Shown in pieces: positions 14,509-22,259 of a stretch of DNA of 28,142 nt. The DNA comes from Rubricella sp038526735. GTDB taxonomy: Bacteria; Pseudomonadota; Alphaproteobacteria; Rhodobacterales; Rhodobacteraceae. The stretch is taken from assembly GCA_038526735.1 (NCBI GenBank), contig JBCBGM010000038.1:1-28142 (forward strand), read 5' to 3'. Each line of letters starts with the position of its first letter. Within the stretch, counting starts at the first letter, position 1. The notes below the pieces were generated by a model. The model saw only the letters and a program-made list of their open reading frames with translations. It made no database searches and was not told the DNA's origin. The position numbers and the translations under genes were made by a program.

Positions 14509-14537
14509 TTGATGCAAGTGCCGCCTTTGGGTGCAAT
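14509..14537 (+). promoter_or_regulatory. Candidate sigma-70-type promoter for the second operon
   Basis: TTGATG (14509-14514) and TGCAAT (14532-14537) are 17 bases apart, each matching the consensus hexamer at four of six positions. They lie about 95 bases before the binding-protein start in the only sizeable spacer (207 bases) ahead of the operon. A TGCAA direct repeat occurs at 14513 and 14532. The call is weak and rests on position and spacing. Confidence 0.3.
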
Positions 14538-14630
14538 CGGTCGGAAATGTGACAAGACCTTTGGGCCAACCCATGGACGCTCCGACCGCCGCCCATACCC
14601 TTAGGGCATCGAATCAACAGGGAGAAATCC

Positions 14631-15632
14631 ATGACCCTCAAAGCTCTCGCTCTGGCCTCTGTCGCCCTGCCCGCCATGGCCGTTGCAGCCCACGCAGGTG
14701 GCCACCTTACGAGCGTGTCGTTCGGCACCAACTGGCTCGCTCAGGCCGAGCATGGCGGCTACTATCAAGCGATGGTCGACGGCACCTATGAGGCCTGCGG
14801 CCTCGATGTCACGATCCTGACCGGCGGCCCACAGGTCAACAACCGCGCGCTGATGCTCGCAGGCCGCATCGACTTCCACATGGGTGGCGATCTGCTGCAA
14901 GCGTTCAACGCTGTCGCCGAAGGCATCCCGGTCGTTTCTGTCGCCGCAACCTTCCAGAAGCACCCGCAGGTTATCTTGTCTCACCCCGGTGTGGCGGACA
15001 GCTGGGATGAGCTGAAAGACCTCACCCTCCTGATCGGCGACAACGGCTTTGCCAGCTACTACCAGTGGATGATCGCCGAGCACGGCTTCACCGTCGAGCA
15101 GCGTGTGCCCTACACCTTCAACCCAGCCCCATTCATCGCGGACACTCAGACCGGCATGCAGGGGTATCTGTCGTCTGAGCCCTATGCGGTTGCGTCCGAA
15201 GGTGGGTTTGAGCCCAACGTCTTTCTGATCGCAGACAACGGCTATTCGACCTACGCCACCACGATCGAGACGATGGCCGACACCATCGCCGAAAGCCCTG
15301 AGGTGGTTGAGTGCTTCGTCGATGGCTCGGCGATGGGCTGGTACAACTACCTCTATGGTGACAACGCAGCAGCCAATGCAGCAATCCTCGAGGCCAACCC
15401 CGACATGTCGCAAGACAAGATCGACTTCGCCATCGCCTCCATGCTGGAGAATGGCATCGTCGATTCCGGTGATGCGCTGGAGTTTGGCATTGGCGCCATG
15501 ACCGCCGCCAAGGTTGAGGACTTCTACAACAAGATGGTCGCGGCTGGCGTGATCGATGCAGGCATCGATTGGGAGGCATCCTTCACCACCGCCTTTACGA
15601 ACAAAGGCGTGGGGATGGACCTTAAGCCGTAA
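14631..15632 (+). CDS. ABC transporter substrate-binding protein, NMT1/THI5-like, importer 2
   Basis: This 333-residue periplasmic protein has a Sec signal peptide (about residues 1-22, ending AHA-G) and the NMT1/THI5 lobe pattern: FGTNWLAQAEHGGYYQAMVDG, LDVTILTGGP and LLQAFNAVAEGIPVVSVAATFQ. A GGGAGAA site precedes the ATG. It resembles binding protein 1 in overall layout, including the conserved GGYY and LDVTI-GGP motifs, but the sequence is clearly diverged, so a different though related heterocyclic ligand is likely. It opens the second operon, ahead of its ATPase and single permease. Confidence 0.9.
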   Translation: MTLKALALASVALPAMAVAAHAGGHLTSVSFGTNWLAQAEHGGYYQAMVDGTYEACGLDVTILTGGPQVNNRALMLAGRIDFHMGGDLLQAFNAVAEGIPVVSVAATFQKHPQVILSHPGVADSWDELKDLTLLIGDNGFASYYQWMIAEHGFTVEQRVPYTFNPAPFIADTQTGMQGYLSSEPYAVASEGGFEPNVFLIADNGYSTYATTIETMADTIAESPEVVECFVDGSAMGWYNYLYGDNAAANAAILEANPDMSQDKIDFAIASMLENGIVDSGDALEFGIGAMTAAKVEDFYNKMVAAGVIDAGIDWEASFTTAFTNKGVGMDLKP

Positions 15633-15654
15633 ACAACGGACAGTGTGACAGGCC

Positions 15655-15675
15655 CGGGCAGCTTTGGGTTGCCCG
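15655..15675 (+). terminator. Stem-loop after binding-protein gene 2
   Basis: A six-pair stem CGGGCA/TGCCCG closes a nine-base loop just after the binding-protein gene, with no T run. As after binding-protein gene 1, it may protect the upstream mRNA and set a higher level of binding protein than of ATPase and permease. Confidence 0.45.
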
Positions 15676-15703
15676 CGCCTCCCAATTTCTAAACGAGGCG
15701 GGC

Positions 15704-16489
15704 ATGGCTGTGAAACCTCCGCCGCTAGGGCAACGCCCGCGGCTTCTGGATATGTTGAATGTGGATAAGGTCTTCGGCGGCAGCGTCGTGGCCCTGAAAT
15801 CCATGTCACTCGATATCAACGATGGCGATTTCATCTCGCTCTTGGGTCCTTCGGGCTGCGGAAAATCCACCGCCCTGCGCCTGATCGCTGGGCTGTCGGA
15901 GCCGTCCGCCGGACGGATCCAGTGGAGTGACGGCACCGGTGCCGGAGAGATCGGGGTCGTCTTTCAAGAGCCAACGCTCATGCCCTGGGCCACCGTTGCT
16001 CAAAACGTCTATTTGCCGTTCAAACTGCGTGGCCAGAGCTACAATTCGGTCAAGGACGACATCCTCGATGTGCTCAAGCTGGTGGGGCTGGATAAATTCC
16101 TTGAGGCCTACCCGCGCGAGCTCTCGGGCGGCATGAAAATGCGCGTCTCCATCGCGCGGGCCATGGCCACCAAGCCGAAACTGATCTTGATGGACGAGCC
16201 CTTCGCCGCGCTTGATGAGATCACGCGCCACAAACTCAACACCGACCTCTTGGAGCTAAAATCCAAGATCGGCTCCACGGTGATTTTCGTGACCCACTCG
16301 GTGTTTGAAAGCGTGTTCCTCTCCGACCGCATCGTCGTGATGGCCGCACGGCCCGGGCGGGTCATTCAAGAGGTGCAGGTCGACGCGCCCTACCCCCGCA
16401 CCGAAGAATTCCGCACCTCCGCCGAGTATGCCGCCCACTGCCGGGCCGCCTCTGATGCGCTGCACCAAGCGATGGGAGAAGCCGCATGA
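15704..16489 (+). CDS. ABC transporter ATPase, NitT/TauT type, importer 2
   Basis: The 261-residue ATPase has Walker A GPSGCGKS at 48-55, Q-loop VVFQEPTLMPW (85-95), signature LSGGMKMR at 140-147, Walker B ILMDEP at 161-166 with FAALDE, and the switch His at H198 (VTHSV). This is the SsuB/TauB/ThiZ group that pairs with NMT1-type binding proteins. Its stop codon overlaps the permease start by four bases. It is clearly paralogous to the importer 1 ATPase but not a recent duplicate. Confidence 0.93.
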   Translation: MAVKPPPLGQRPRLLDMLNVDKVFGGSVVALKSMSLDINDGDFISLLGPSGCGKSTALRLIAGLSEPSAGRIQWSDGTGAGEIGVVFQEPTLMPWATVAQNVYLPFKLRGQSYNSVKDDILDVLKLVGLDKFLEAYPRELSGGMKMRVSIARAMATKPKLILMDEPFAALDEITRHKLNTDLLELKSKIGSTVIFVTHSVFESVFLSDRIVVMAARPGRVIQEVQVDAPYPRTEEFRTSAEYAAHCRAASDALHQAMGEAA

Positions 16490-17343
16490 GCCTTGCCGAA
16501 GATCGCGCAGCCCCCATCGAGATTGACGCCGAAGAGCTGCGCAAACGCCGCCGCGCCACCTTCGACAAATACGGAAAGTGGATTTTGCCCGCCGTGGTGA
16601 TGACCCTGACGATCTGGGGGTGGGATGTGCTGGTGCGGGTCAATGAGATTCCACATTATATCCTGCCCGGCCCCGGCCGCGTGTGGACAACACTGATCAA
16701 CGACTGGCCAATCCTCTTCGATGCGCTGCTGGTAACGCTGCAAATCACGCTCATGGCGCTGGCTGTTGCGGTGATCGGCGGCGTGGGGCTGGCGGTGCTT
16801 TTCACGCAAAGCCGTCTGGTGGAGATGTCGTTCTACCCTTACGCGGTGATTTTGCAGGTGACGCCCATCGTCTCCATCGCGCCGCTGATCTTTATTTATG
16901 TCGATAGTCGCCTTGCGGGCCTCTTGATTTGCGCGTGGATCGTGGCGTTCTTCCCGGTGCTCTCGAACACGACACTGGGGCTGAACTCCACTGACCACAA
17001 CCTGCGCGATCTGTTCCGCATTTATGGCGCGAGCCGCTGGCAAAAACTGCGCTACCTGCAACTGCCCACCGCCCTGCCCTATTTCCTTGGCGGGTTGCGG
17101 ATTGCGGGGGGCCTCAGCCTGATCGGAGCTGTGGTTGCGGAGTATGTCGCGGGCACGGGTGGCATCGGCTCTGGCCTCGCGTTCCGCATCCTTGAGGCGG
17201 GCTACAGGCTTAACATCAGTCGCATGTTTGCGGCCCTCTTGCTCATCGCGGTGACCGGCGTTGTAATCTTCGCAGGACTGTCGCTGATCTCGCATCTGCT
17301 CCTGCGCAAATGGCACGAGAGTGCCATCAAACGGGAGGGATGA
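16486..17343 (+). CDS. ABC transporter permease, BPD_transp_1 family, importer 2
   Basis: This 285-residue inner-membrane protein has a cytoplasmic N-terminus of about 30 residues, a first helix at about 32-50, the IPHYILPGPGRVW segment (55-67) common to ThiX/SsuC-like permeases, and a five-helix core. The EAA loop is YGASRWQKLRYLQLPTALP at about 180-198, followed by AEYVAGTGGIGSGL. Unlike importer 1 there is only one permease gene, so it should work as a homodimer. The gene is coupled on both sides by overlapping start and stop codons. Confidence 0.93.
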   Translation: MSLAEDRAAPIEIDAEELRKRRRATFDKYGKWILPAVVMTLTIWGWDVLVRVNEIPHYILPGPGRVWTTLINDWPILFDALLVTLQITLMALAVAVIGGVGLAVLFTQSRLVEMSFYPYAVILQVTPIVSIAPLIFIYVDSRLAGLLICAWIVAFFPVLSNTTLGLNSTDHNLRDLFRIYGASRWQKLRYLQLPTALPYFLGGLRIAGGLSLIGAVVAEYVAGTGGIGSGLAFRILEAGYRLNISRMFAALLLIAVTGVVIFAGLSLISHLLLRKWHESAIKREG

Positions 17344-18620
17344 TGGACGTCAGCGCACTGCCCAGCGGCGCGCCCTATACGCTGAAGAATGTCTCTGTTC
17401 CGGCCTGCGTGCTGGGCCAGAGCGGCGACCTCATCACAACCGACATCACAATTGACGGCCGCCTGATCTCGGAGGGAACCGGGGTAGAGGTGGACGCTAA
17501 AGGCGGCATCCTCCTGCCGGCCTTCATCGATATGCACACCCATCTCGACAAGGGTCACATCTGGGGCCGCGCGCCCAACCCCGACGGCACGTTCATGGGT
17601 GCGCTCACCACCGTCGGGGAAGATCGCGCGGCGAACTGGTCCGCCGAGGATGTGCGCGCACGGATGAGCTTCTCGCTCAAATGCGCCTATGCCCACGGCA
17701 CCCGCGCGATCCGCACCCATCTCGACAGCATCCCACCGCAAGACGGCATTTCGTTCCCGGTGTTTCGGGAGCTTCAGGCCGACTGGGCGGGTAAGATTGA
17801 TCTGCAAGCGGTGTGCCTTGTCGGCATCGATAAAGTCGAAGCTGAGCCGACGCCCGCCTTCACCCAAACCGCCGACATCGTGGCCGCCACGAAAGGCGGT
17901 GTCTTAGGCTGCGTGACCTACCCCACCGATGACCTCGCCGACCGGCTGCGCAGCTTCTTTGCGATGGCCACGGCGCGCGAGCTGGCGGCGGATTTCCACG
18001 TCGATGAAACCGGCGACCCGAGTGTCGCGACCCTGCGCACCATTGCCGAAGTGGTACTGGAGACCAGCTTCGACGCCCCCGTCACCGTTGGCCACTGCTG
18101 CTCGCTTGCCGTGCAAGACGCTTCCGAGGCCGACCGCACCCTCGATCTGGTAGCCGAAGCCAGCCTTAACGTCGTCAGCCTGCCGATGTGCAACCTCTAC
18201 CTGCAAGACCGTGATCCGGGCCGCACCCCGCGATGGCGCGGGATCACCCTTGTGCATGAGATGAAAGCGCGGGGCATCAATGTCTCTTTCGCCTCCGACA
18301 ACACCCGCGATCCGTTCTATGCGTACGGCGACATGGACATGATCGAGGTGATGCGCGAGGCGACCCGGATCGGCCATCTCGACCACACCGGCAGCGACTG
18401 GCCGCAGGCGTTTTGCGCCAACCCGGCGAAGGCCACGGGCTTCGCCGCCCCCAGCCTGGCCCCCGGCGCGCCTGCCGACTTTACCCTCACCCGTGCGCGG
18501 TCGTGGACCGAGTTTTTCGCCCGCCCGCAAGCCGACCGGATCGTGATCCGCGGTGGCCAGCCGATTAACCGCACGCTCCCCGATTACGCAGAACTCGACG
18601 CCCTCATGGAGGTCTCATGA
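17343..18620 (+). CDS. Cytosine deaminase-like amidohydrolase (CodA family)
   Basis: The 425-residue protein carries the whole CodA metal and catalytic set. H65 and H67 are in IDMHTHLDKGH, H219 and E222 in FHVDE, H251 in VGHCCSL and D319 in FASDNTRDPF, followed by YGDMDMIEVM. CodA-family enzymes hydrolytically deaminate cytosine, isocytosine, creatinine, pterin-like or triazine compounds, so the ligand is a cyclic amidine or aminopyrimidine-type molecule but cannot be fixed. I chose ATG 17343, which has GGAGG four bases before it; ATG 17340 is the alternative. The start overlaps the permease stop, tying the deaminase to the importer. The stop overlaps the next gene by four bases. Confidence 0.9.
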   Translation: MDVSALPSGAPYTLKNVSVPACVLGQSGDLITTDITIDGRLISEGTGVEVDAKGGILLPAFIDMHTHLDKGHIWGRAPNPDGTFMGALTTVGEDRAANWSAEDVRARMSFSLKCAYAHGTRAIRTHLDSIPPQDGISFPVFRELQADWAGKIDLQAVCLVGIDKVEAEPTPAFTQTADIVAATKGGVLGCVTYPTDDLADRLRSFFAMATARELAADFHVDETGDPSVATLRTIAEVVLETSFDAPVTVGHCCSLAVQDASEADRTLDLVAEASLNVVSLPMCNLYLQDRDPGRTPRWRGITLVHEMKARGINVSFASDNTRDPFYAYGDMDMIEVMREATRIGHLDHTGSDWPQAFCANPAKATGFAAPSLAPGAPADFTLTRARSWTEFFARPQADRIVIRGGQPINRTLPDYAELDALMEVS

Positions 18621-20020
18621 AACCCAACGTTGCCGCCGCCAAAGCCGCCCTCGCCCATCTCGACATCGACGAGAACGAGAAGGTCATCAAATCCAAAAGC
18701 CGCGACTTCTTTTGGTACTCGCCGGTTCTGAAACGCCACATGGATCATCTGGTGGCCGATTTCGTGGTGAACCCGAAGTCGCAAGACGAAGTGATCGAGG
18801 TGCTCAAGACCTGCTACGCCCATGATGTGCCCGTCACAACGCGCGGCGCGGGCACCGGCAACTATGGCCAAGCGATGCCCATGGCGGGCGGCTGCGTGAT
18901 GCATCTCAAGCACATGACCGCAATCAAAAAGATCACACCGGGCCGCGTGGTGGCGGAACCCGGCATCGTTATTCGCGACCTTGATCGACAAACCCGCGAG
19001 CATTCGGGCCAAGAGGTCCGCATGATGCCCTCCACCTTCGCGACCGCCACATTGGGCGGGTTCATCGCGGGCGGTTCTGGTGGCATTGGCTCCTGCACCT
19101 GGGGCGCGCTGCGCGATCTGGGCAACATCATCCGCCTGCGCGTTGTGACGATGGAGGCGGAGCCCCGCGTACTCGACTTTACCGGTGAAGAACTCGCCCG
19201 CGTCAGCCACGCCTATGGCACCAACGGTATCATCACCGAAATCGAAATGCCGCTGGCCCCCGCCTATGACTGGGTCGAGATGTTCGTGGCGTTCGATGAC
19301 TTCATGGACTGCGCCCGCTTCGGCATGGAGATTTGCCGCGAGGACGGCATTCTCCTCAAGCTCTCCACCCCCATCGAAGCGCCTATCGCCAAGGACTATT
19401 TCCAGCGCGTCGCCCCCTACGTGACCGAGAAAACCAACCTGCTAGCGATGCTCGTCGCCCCACATTCGATGGACGCGTTCCTGACCTTCAAAGCGCGCAA
19501 GGGCGACCCAGAGATCATCTACCGCTCCGACGCCAGCACCTGGGAAAAGACGCCCGGCCCCGTCCCGGAATACACCTGGAACCACACCACCCTGCGCGCG
19601 TTAAAAGTGAAGCCCTCGGTCACCTACCTGCAAGTGCGCTACGGTGGCGGCGAGGCCGCGTTGGAGCGGATCGCCAAGGTGCGTGATAAGTACGGCGCGG
19701 AAGTGCTCCAGCATCTGGAGGCGATGAAAGAAGGCTCCGACGTGATCTACGCCTGTCTGCCCATCGTCGACTACACCACCGACGAGCGGCTCGAAGAGAT
19801 CATCCGCTTCCACGAAGACATCGGCGCGATGATTTTCAACCCGCATCGCTACACGCTAGAGGAAGGCGGCCGCCAGACGGTCGATGACCGGCAGCTTGCG
19901 TTCAAGAAAGAGGCGGACCCGAAAGGTCTCTTGAACCCCGGCAAAATGATTTCCTGGGATAATCCGGACTGGGGCTATGAGACGATGTACCAGTATCCGG
20001 GCATCCAGGCGGCCGAATGA
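18617..20020 (+). CDS. FAD-binding PCMH-type oxidoreductase (GlcD/VAO family)
   Basis: This 467-residue protein has the vanillyl-alcohol-oxidase-type FAD domain. The pyrophosphate loop is TTRGAGTGNYGQ at 74-85, and the second FAD segment TLGGFIAGGSGGIGSCTWG lies at 145-163. The C-terminus has the LLNPGKM motif typical of GlcD/LldD relatives. No histidine is present at the usual covalent-attachment site of the first loop, so FAD is probably non-covalent there. GlcD-like enzymes oxidise 2-hydroxy acids, but VAO relatives also oxidise amines and heterocycles. The start overlaps the deaminase stop (ATGA). It is therefore a plausible second step on the deaminated product, passing electrons to quinone or to oxygen. 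Confidence 0.9.
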   Translation: MKPNVAAAKAALAHLDIDENEKVIKSKSRDFFWYSPVLKRHMDHLVADFVVNPKSQDEVIEVLKTCYAHDVPVTTRGAGTGNYGQAMPMAGGCVMHLKHMTAIKKITPGRVVAEPGIVIRDLDRQTREHSGQEVRMMPSTFATATLGGFIAGGSGGIGSCTWGALRDLGNIIRLRVVTMEAEPRVLDFTGEELARVSHAYGTNGIITEIEMPLAPAYDWVEMFVAFDDFMDCARFGMEICREDGILLKLSTPIEAPIAKDYFQRVAPYVTEKTNLLAMLVAPHSMDAFLTFKARKGDPEIIYRSDASTWEKTPGPVPEYTWNHTTLRALKVKPSVTYLQVRYGGGEAALERIAKVRDKYGAEVLQHLEAMKEGSDVIYACLPIVDYTTDERLEEIIRFHEDIGAMIFNPHRYTLEEGGRQTVDDRQLAFKKEADPKGLLNPGKMISWDNPDWGYETMYQYPGIQAAE

Positions 20021-20035
20021 GCGCAGCGCCCAACT

Positions 20036-20061
20036 CCCGTGTCGCCCTGCTCTCGCACGGG
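20036..20061 (+). other. Stem-loop in the oxidase/oxidoreductase spacer
   Basis: CCCGTG (20036-20041) pairs with CACGGG (20056-20061) around a 14-base loop, in the only spacer (106 bases) that interrupts the otherwise overlapping genes of the second operon. It could adjust expression of the downstream half. Confidence 0.4.
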
Positions 20062-20084
20062 TGGGAGAGCCCAAAGGGTGCGAC

Positions 20085-20108
20085 GCCTCCGGCGGGAATA
20101 TTTGAAAA
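20085..20108 (+). repeat. Probable dispersed Rhodobacterales intergenic motif (CCTCCGGCGGGAATATTTG)
   Basis: The stretch CGCCTCCGGCGG followed by GAATATTTGAAAA resembles, from memory, a short sequence that recurs between genes in many Rhodobacteraceae genomes. It can form a small stem. No second copy was found in this window, so it is not shown as a repeat here. Confidence 0.3.
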
Positions 20109-20126
20109 CCGACGATTGGGGGCGGT

Positions 20127-20708
20127 GTGACCCGCGCGCACGTCATCTTTGCCCATCCGGTGCCGGAGAGTTTTTCGGCGGCGTTGCATACGACGGTGGT
20201 GGAGACACTGGAAGGGCGCGGCTGGGAGGTCGATGACTGCGACCTCAACGCTGAAGGGTTCAACCCGGTTTTGAGCACCGAAGAACGGCGCGGCTATCAC
20301 GAGGTGGGGCCGAACCTTGCACCGGTACAGGGCTATGTGGACCGGATTTTGGCCGCGGATGCCTTGATATTGGTCTTTCCTGTCTGGAATTTCGGCTATC
20401 CGGCGATTTTGAAGGGGTATTTTGACCGCGTCTTTTTGCCGGGGGTTTCCTTTCGTCTTGAAAGTGGCAAAGTGACACCGAACTTGACGCATATTCGCAA
20501 GCTCGCCGCCGTCACCACCTATGGGGGCACGCGGATGCGGGCCTTTATGGCGGGAGATCCGCCGCGGCATGTGGTCAGGCGCGCGGTCTGGCACGTCACA
20601 CGTCCAGAGCGTATGAAATATCTGGCGCTCTATGACATGAACCGCGCCAGTGACGCGAAACGGGCGGCATTCCTCGCCCGTGTGCGACACGAGATGGAGA
20701 CGATCTGA
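20127..20708 (+). CDS. Flavodoxin-fold NAD(P)H oxidoreductase (NQO1/MdaB family), copy 1
   Basis: The 193-residue protein begins at a GTG preceded by a G-rich stretch. It has the flavin phosphate loop AHPVPESFSAAL at about 9-20 and the family motif FPVWNFGYPAILKGYFDRVF at about 84-103, both diagnostic for the NAD(P)H:quinone oxidoreductase / modulator of drug activity family. Such enzymes carry FMN or FAD and transfer two electrons from NAD(P)H to quinones, nitro groups or other electrophilic rings. It is followed after one base by a paralogue. The operon context suggests reduction of a ring intermediate or electron supply rather than general detoxification, but this is inference. Confidence 0.88.
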   Translation: MTRAHVIFAHPVPESFSAALHTTVVETLEGRGWEVDDCDLNAEGFNPVLSTEERRGYHEVGPNLAPVQGYVDRILAADALILVFPVWNFGYPAILKGYFDRVFLPGVSFRLESGKVTPNLTHIRKLAAVTTYGGTRMRAFMAGDPPRHVVRRAVWHVTRPERMKYLALYDMNRASDAKRAAFLARVRHEMETI

Positions 20709-20709
20709 A

Positions 20710-21348
20710 ATGCGCGCTTTGGTGGTGTATTGTCACCCGAACCCCGCCTCTTTCACTGCGGCGGTGCGGGATAGCGTTGTGGGCAAACTCAGGGCCCGTG
20801 GTGCGGAGGTTCGGGTCTCCGACCTCTATGCCCAGGGCTTTGCCCCGACGCTGACGAAAGACGAACATGTCGGCTATCTCGACTGCCCTGAGAACTGCGC
20901 GCCGGTGCAGCATGATGTGGATGACGTGCGCTGGTGCGACACGCTGATCTTCGTCTATCCGACCTGGTGGTACGGGCTACCTGCGATCCTGAAGGGTTGG
21001 CTCGACCGGGTGCTGTTGCCGGATGTGGCCTTTATCATGCCGCGGGGTGAGGGCGACACGATCAAGCCGGGGATGACGCATATCAAGCGCCTTGGCGTCT
21101 TCACCACCTGCGGGGCGAGCCGGTATCTCACGTGGCTGGTGGGTGCTCCGGGCAAAAAGACGTTGATGCGGGGGGTGCGGTTTATCTGTGCCAAGAACTG
21201 CAAGACGGCCTTCGCCGCGCATTACCTGATGGATAGCTCCACGCCCGAAAGCCGCGCTGCGCATCTGGCAAAGGTTGAGCGCGAGATGGACCGGTTCATC
21301 GGCAAAGCGCCGCAACCGGTGAAAGCGCAGGGCCCTGCCGCCGCATGA
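20710..21348 (+). CDS. Flavodoxin-fold NAD(P)H oxidoreductase (NQO1/MdaB family), copy 2
   Basis: This 212-residue paralogue of the preceding protein has the flavin loop CHPNPASFTAAV (8-19), the substrate-side motif YPTWWYGLPAILKGWLDRVLLPDVAF (about 79-104) and a longer, proline-rich tail. I chose the ATG at 20710, one base after the previous stop codon, because the homology starts there. The stop codon overlaps the oxygenase start (ATGA). Tandem divergent copies suggest a heterodimer or two successive reductions. Cysteine content is higher than in copy 1. Confidence 0.88.
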   Translation: MRALVVYCHPNPASFTAAVRDSVVGKLRARGAEVRVSDLYAQGFAPTLTKDEHVGYLDCPENCAPVQHDVDDVRWCDTLIFVYPTWWYGLPAILKGWLDRVLLPDVAFIMPRGEGDTIKPGMTHIKRLGVFTTCGASRYLTWLVGAPGKKTLMRGVRFICAKNCKTAFAAHYLMDSSTPESRAAHLAKVEREMDRFIGKAPQPVKAQGPAAA

Positions 21349-22259
21349 TCCCGGTCCTGGATTTTCACGACTGGGAGCGGGACCCGAACGGCTTTGCCGA
21401 CGCGCTCGGTGCGGCCTGCCGGGGGCCGGGGTTTTTGCTGCTGAAAGGGCACGGCGTGCCCGAGGCGCTGATCACGCGGGTTTTTGAGCAGGCGGCGGCG
21501 CTCTTTGCCTTGCCTGCCAAGGCGAAGGACGCGCTCTCGATCTACCGCTCGCCGCACAATCGGGGCTATGCGGCACTTGGGTCTGAGAGCCTCGATGACA
21601 CCTCTGAGCAGGTGGACCAGAAAGAGGCGTTCAACATCGGGCTCGATCTGGCCGAGGATGACCCGCGCGTGCGCGCGGGAGAGCCGTTTCGCGGGGTGAA
21701 TTTCTGGCCCGACCTGCCAGGTTTTAAGGAAGACCTGCTCGACTATTTCAACGCGGTTTGGAGCTTGGGCGTGGCGCTTCATCGCCCCATCGCCCGCGAT
21801 TTGCGGCTGCCCGAGGGGTATTTCGGCCCGCATTTCACCGCCCCCATGGCGACGCTGCGGTTGCTACACTACCCGGCAGGCTCCCCGCAGGAGGCGATTG
21901 GGGCCGGCGCACACACGGATTACGGCTCTGTAACTTTGCTCGCCACCGATGGGGTTGCCGGGCTGCAGGTGCAGCCGCGTGGCTCCGAGGAGTGGGTGGA
22001 TGTGCCCCATGTGGAAGGGGCCTTTGTCGTCAACATCGGCGATTGCCTGATGCGCTGGACCAACGACATCTACATCTCCAACCCGCACCGCGTGATCCCG
22101 CCCCAGCGGGAGCGGTTCTCGGTCGCGTTTTTCCTCGACCCTAATCCTGACTCGGTGATCCAGGCGCTTCCCGGCACGGGAGCTGCGAAATACCCGCCCG
22201 TCACTGGGGCGGAGTATCTGATGGGCCGCCTCACCGCGACCTATGCGGAGGATGCATGA
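21345..22259 (+). CDS. Isopenicillin N synthase-like 2-oxoglutarate/Fe(II) oxygenase
   Basis: The 304-residue protein has the N-terminal DIOX_N domain (IPVLDFHDW, then GFLLLKGHGVP at 29-39) and the 2OG-FeII oxygenase core. Iron ligands are H190 and D192 in AHTDYGSVTLL and H248 in NPHRV; the 2-oxoglutarate-binding arginine is R257 in RFSVAFF. These enzymes hydroxylate, demethylate, desaturate or ring-expand their substrates. Similar bacterial proteins are often named isopenicillin N synthase family oxygenases without a known substrate. Start and stop overlap the neighbouring genes by four bases each, so the gene is an integral part of the operon. Confidence 0.92.
   Translation: MIPVLDFHDWERDPNGFADALGAACRGPGFLLLKGHGVPEALITRVFEQAAALFALPAKAKDALSIYRSPHNRGYAALGSESLDDTSEQVDQKEAFNIGLDLAEDDPRVRAGEPFRGVNFWPDLPGFKEDLLDYFNAVWSLGVALHRPIARDLRLPEGYFGPHFTAPMATLRLLHYPAGSPQEAIGAGAHTDYGSVTLLATDGVAGLQVQPRGSEEWVDVPHVEGAFVVNIGDCLMRWTNDIYISNPHRVIPPQRERFSVAFFLDPNPDSVIQALPGTGAAKYPPVTGAEYLMGRLTATYAEDA

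Noticed and set aside
14601..15809. 402-codon minus-strand frame opposite binding-protein gene 2
   Set aside because: His/Arg/Gly-rich composition without any family motif; the plus-strand protein has a signal peptide and clear NMT1/THI5 motifs.
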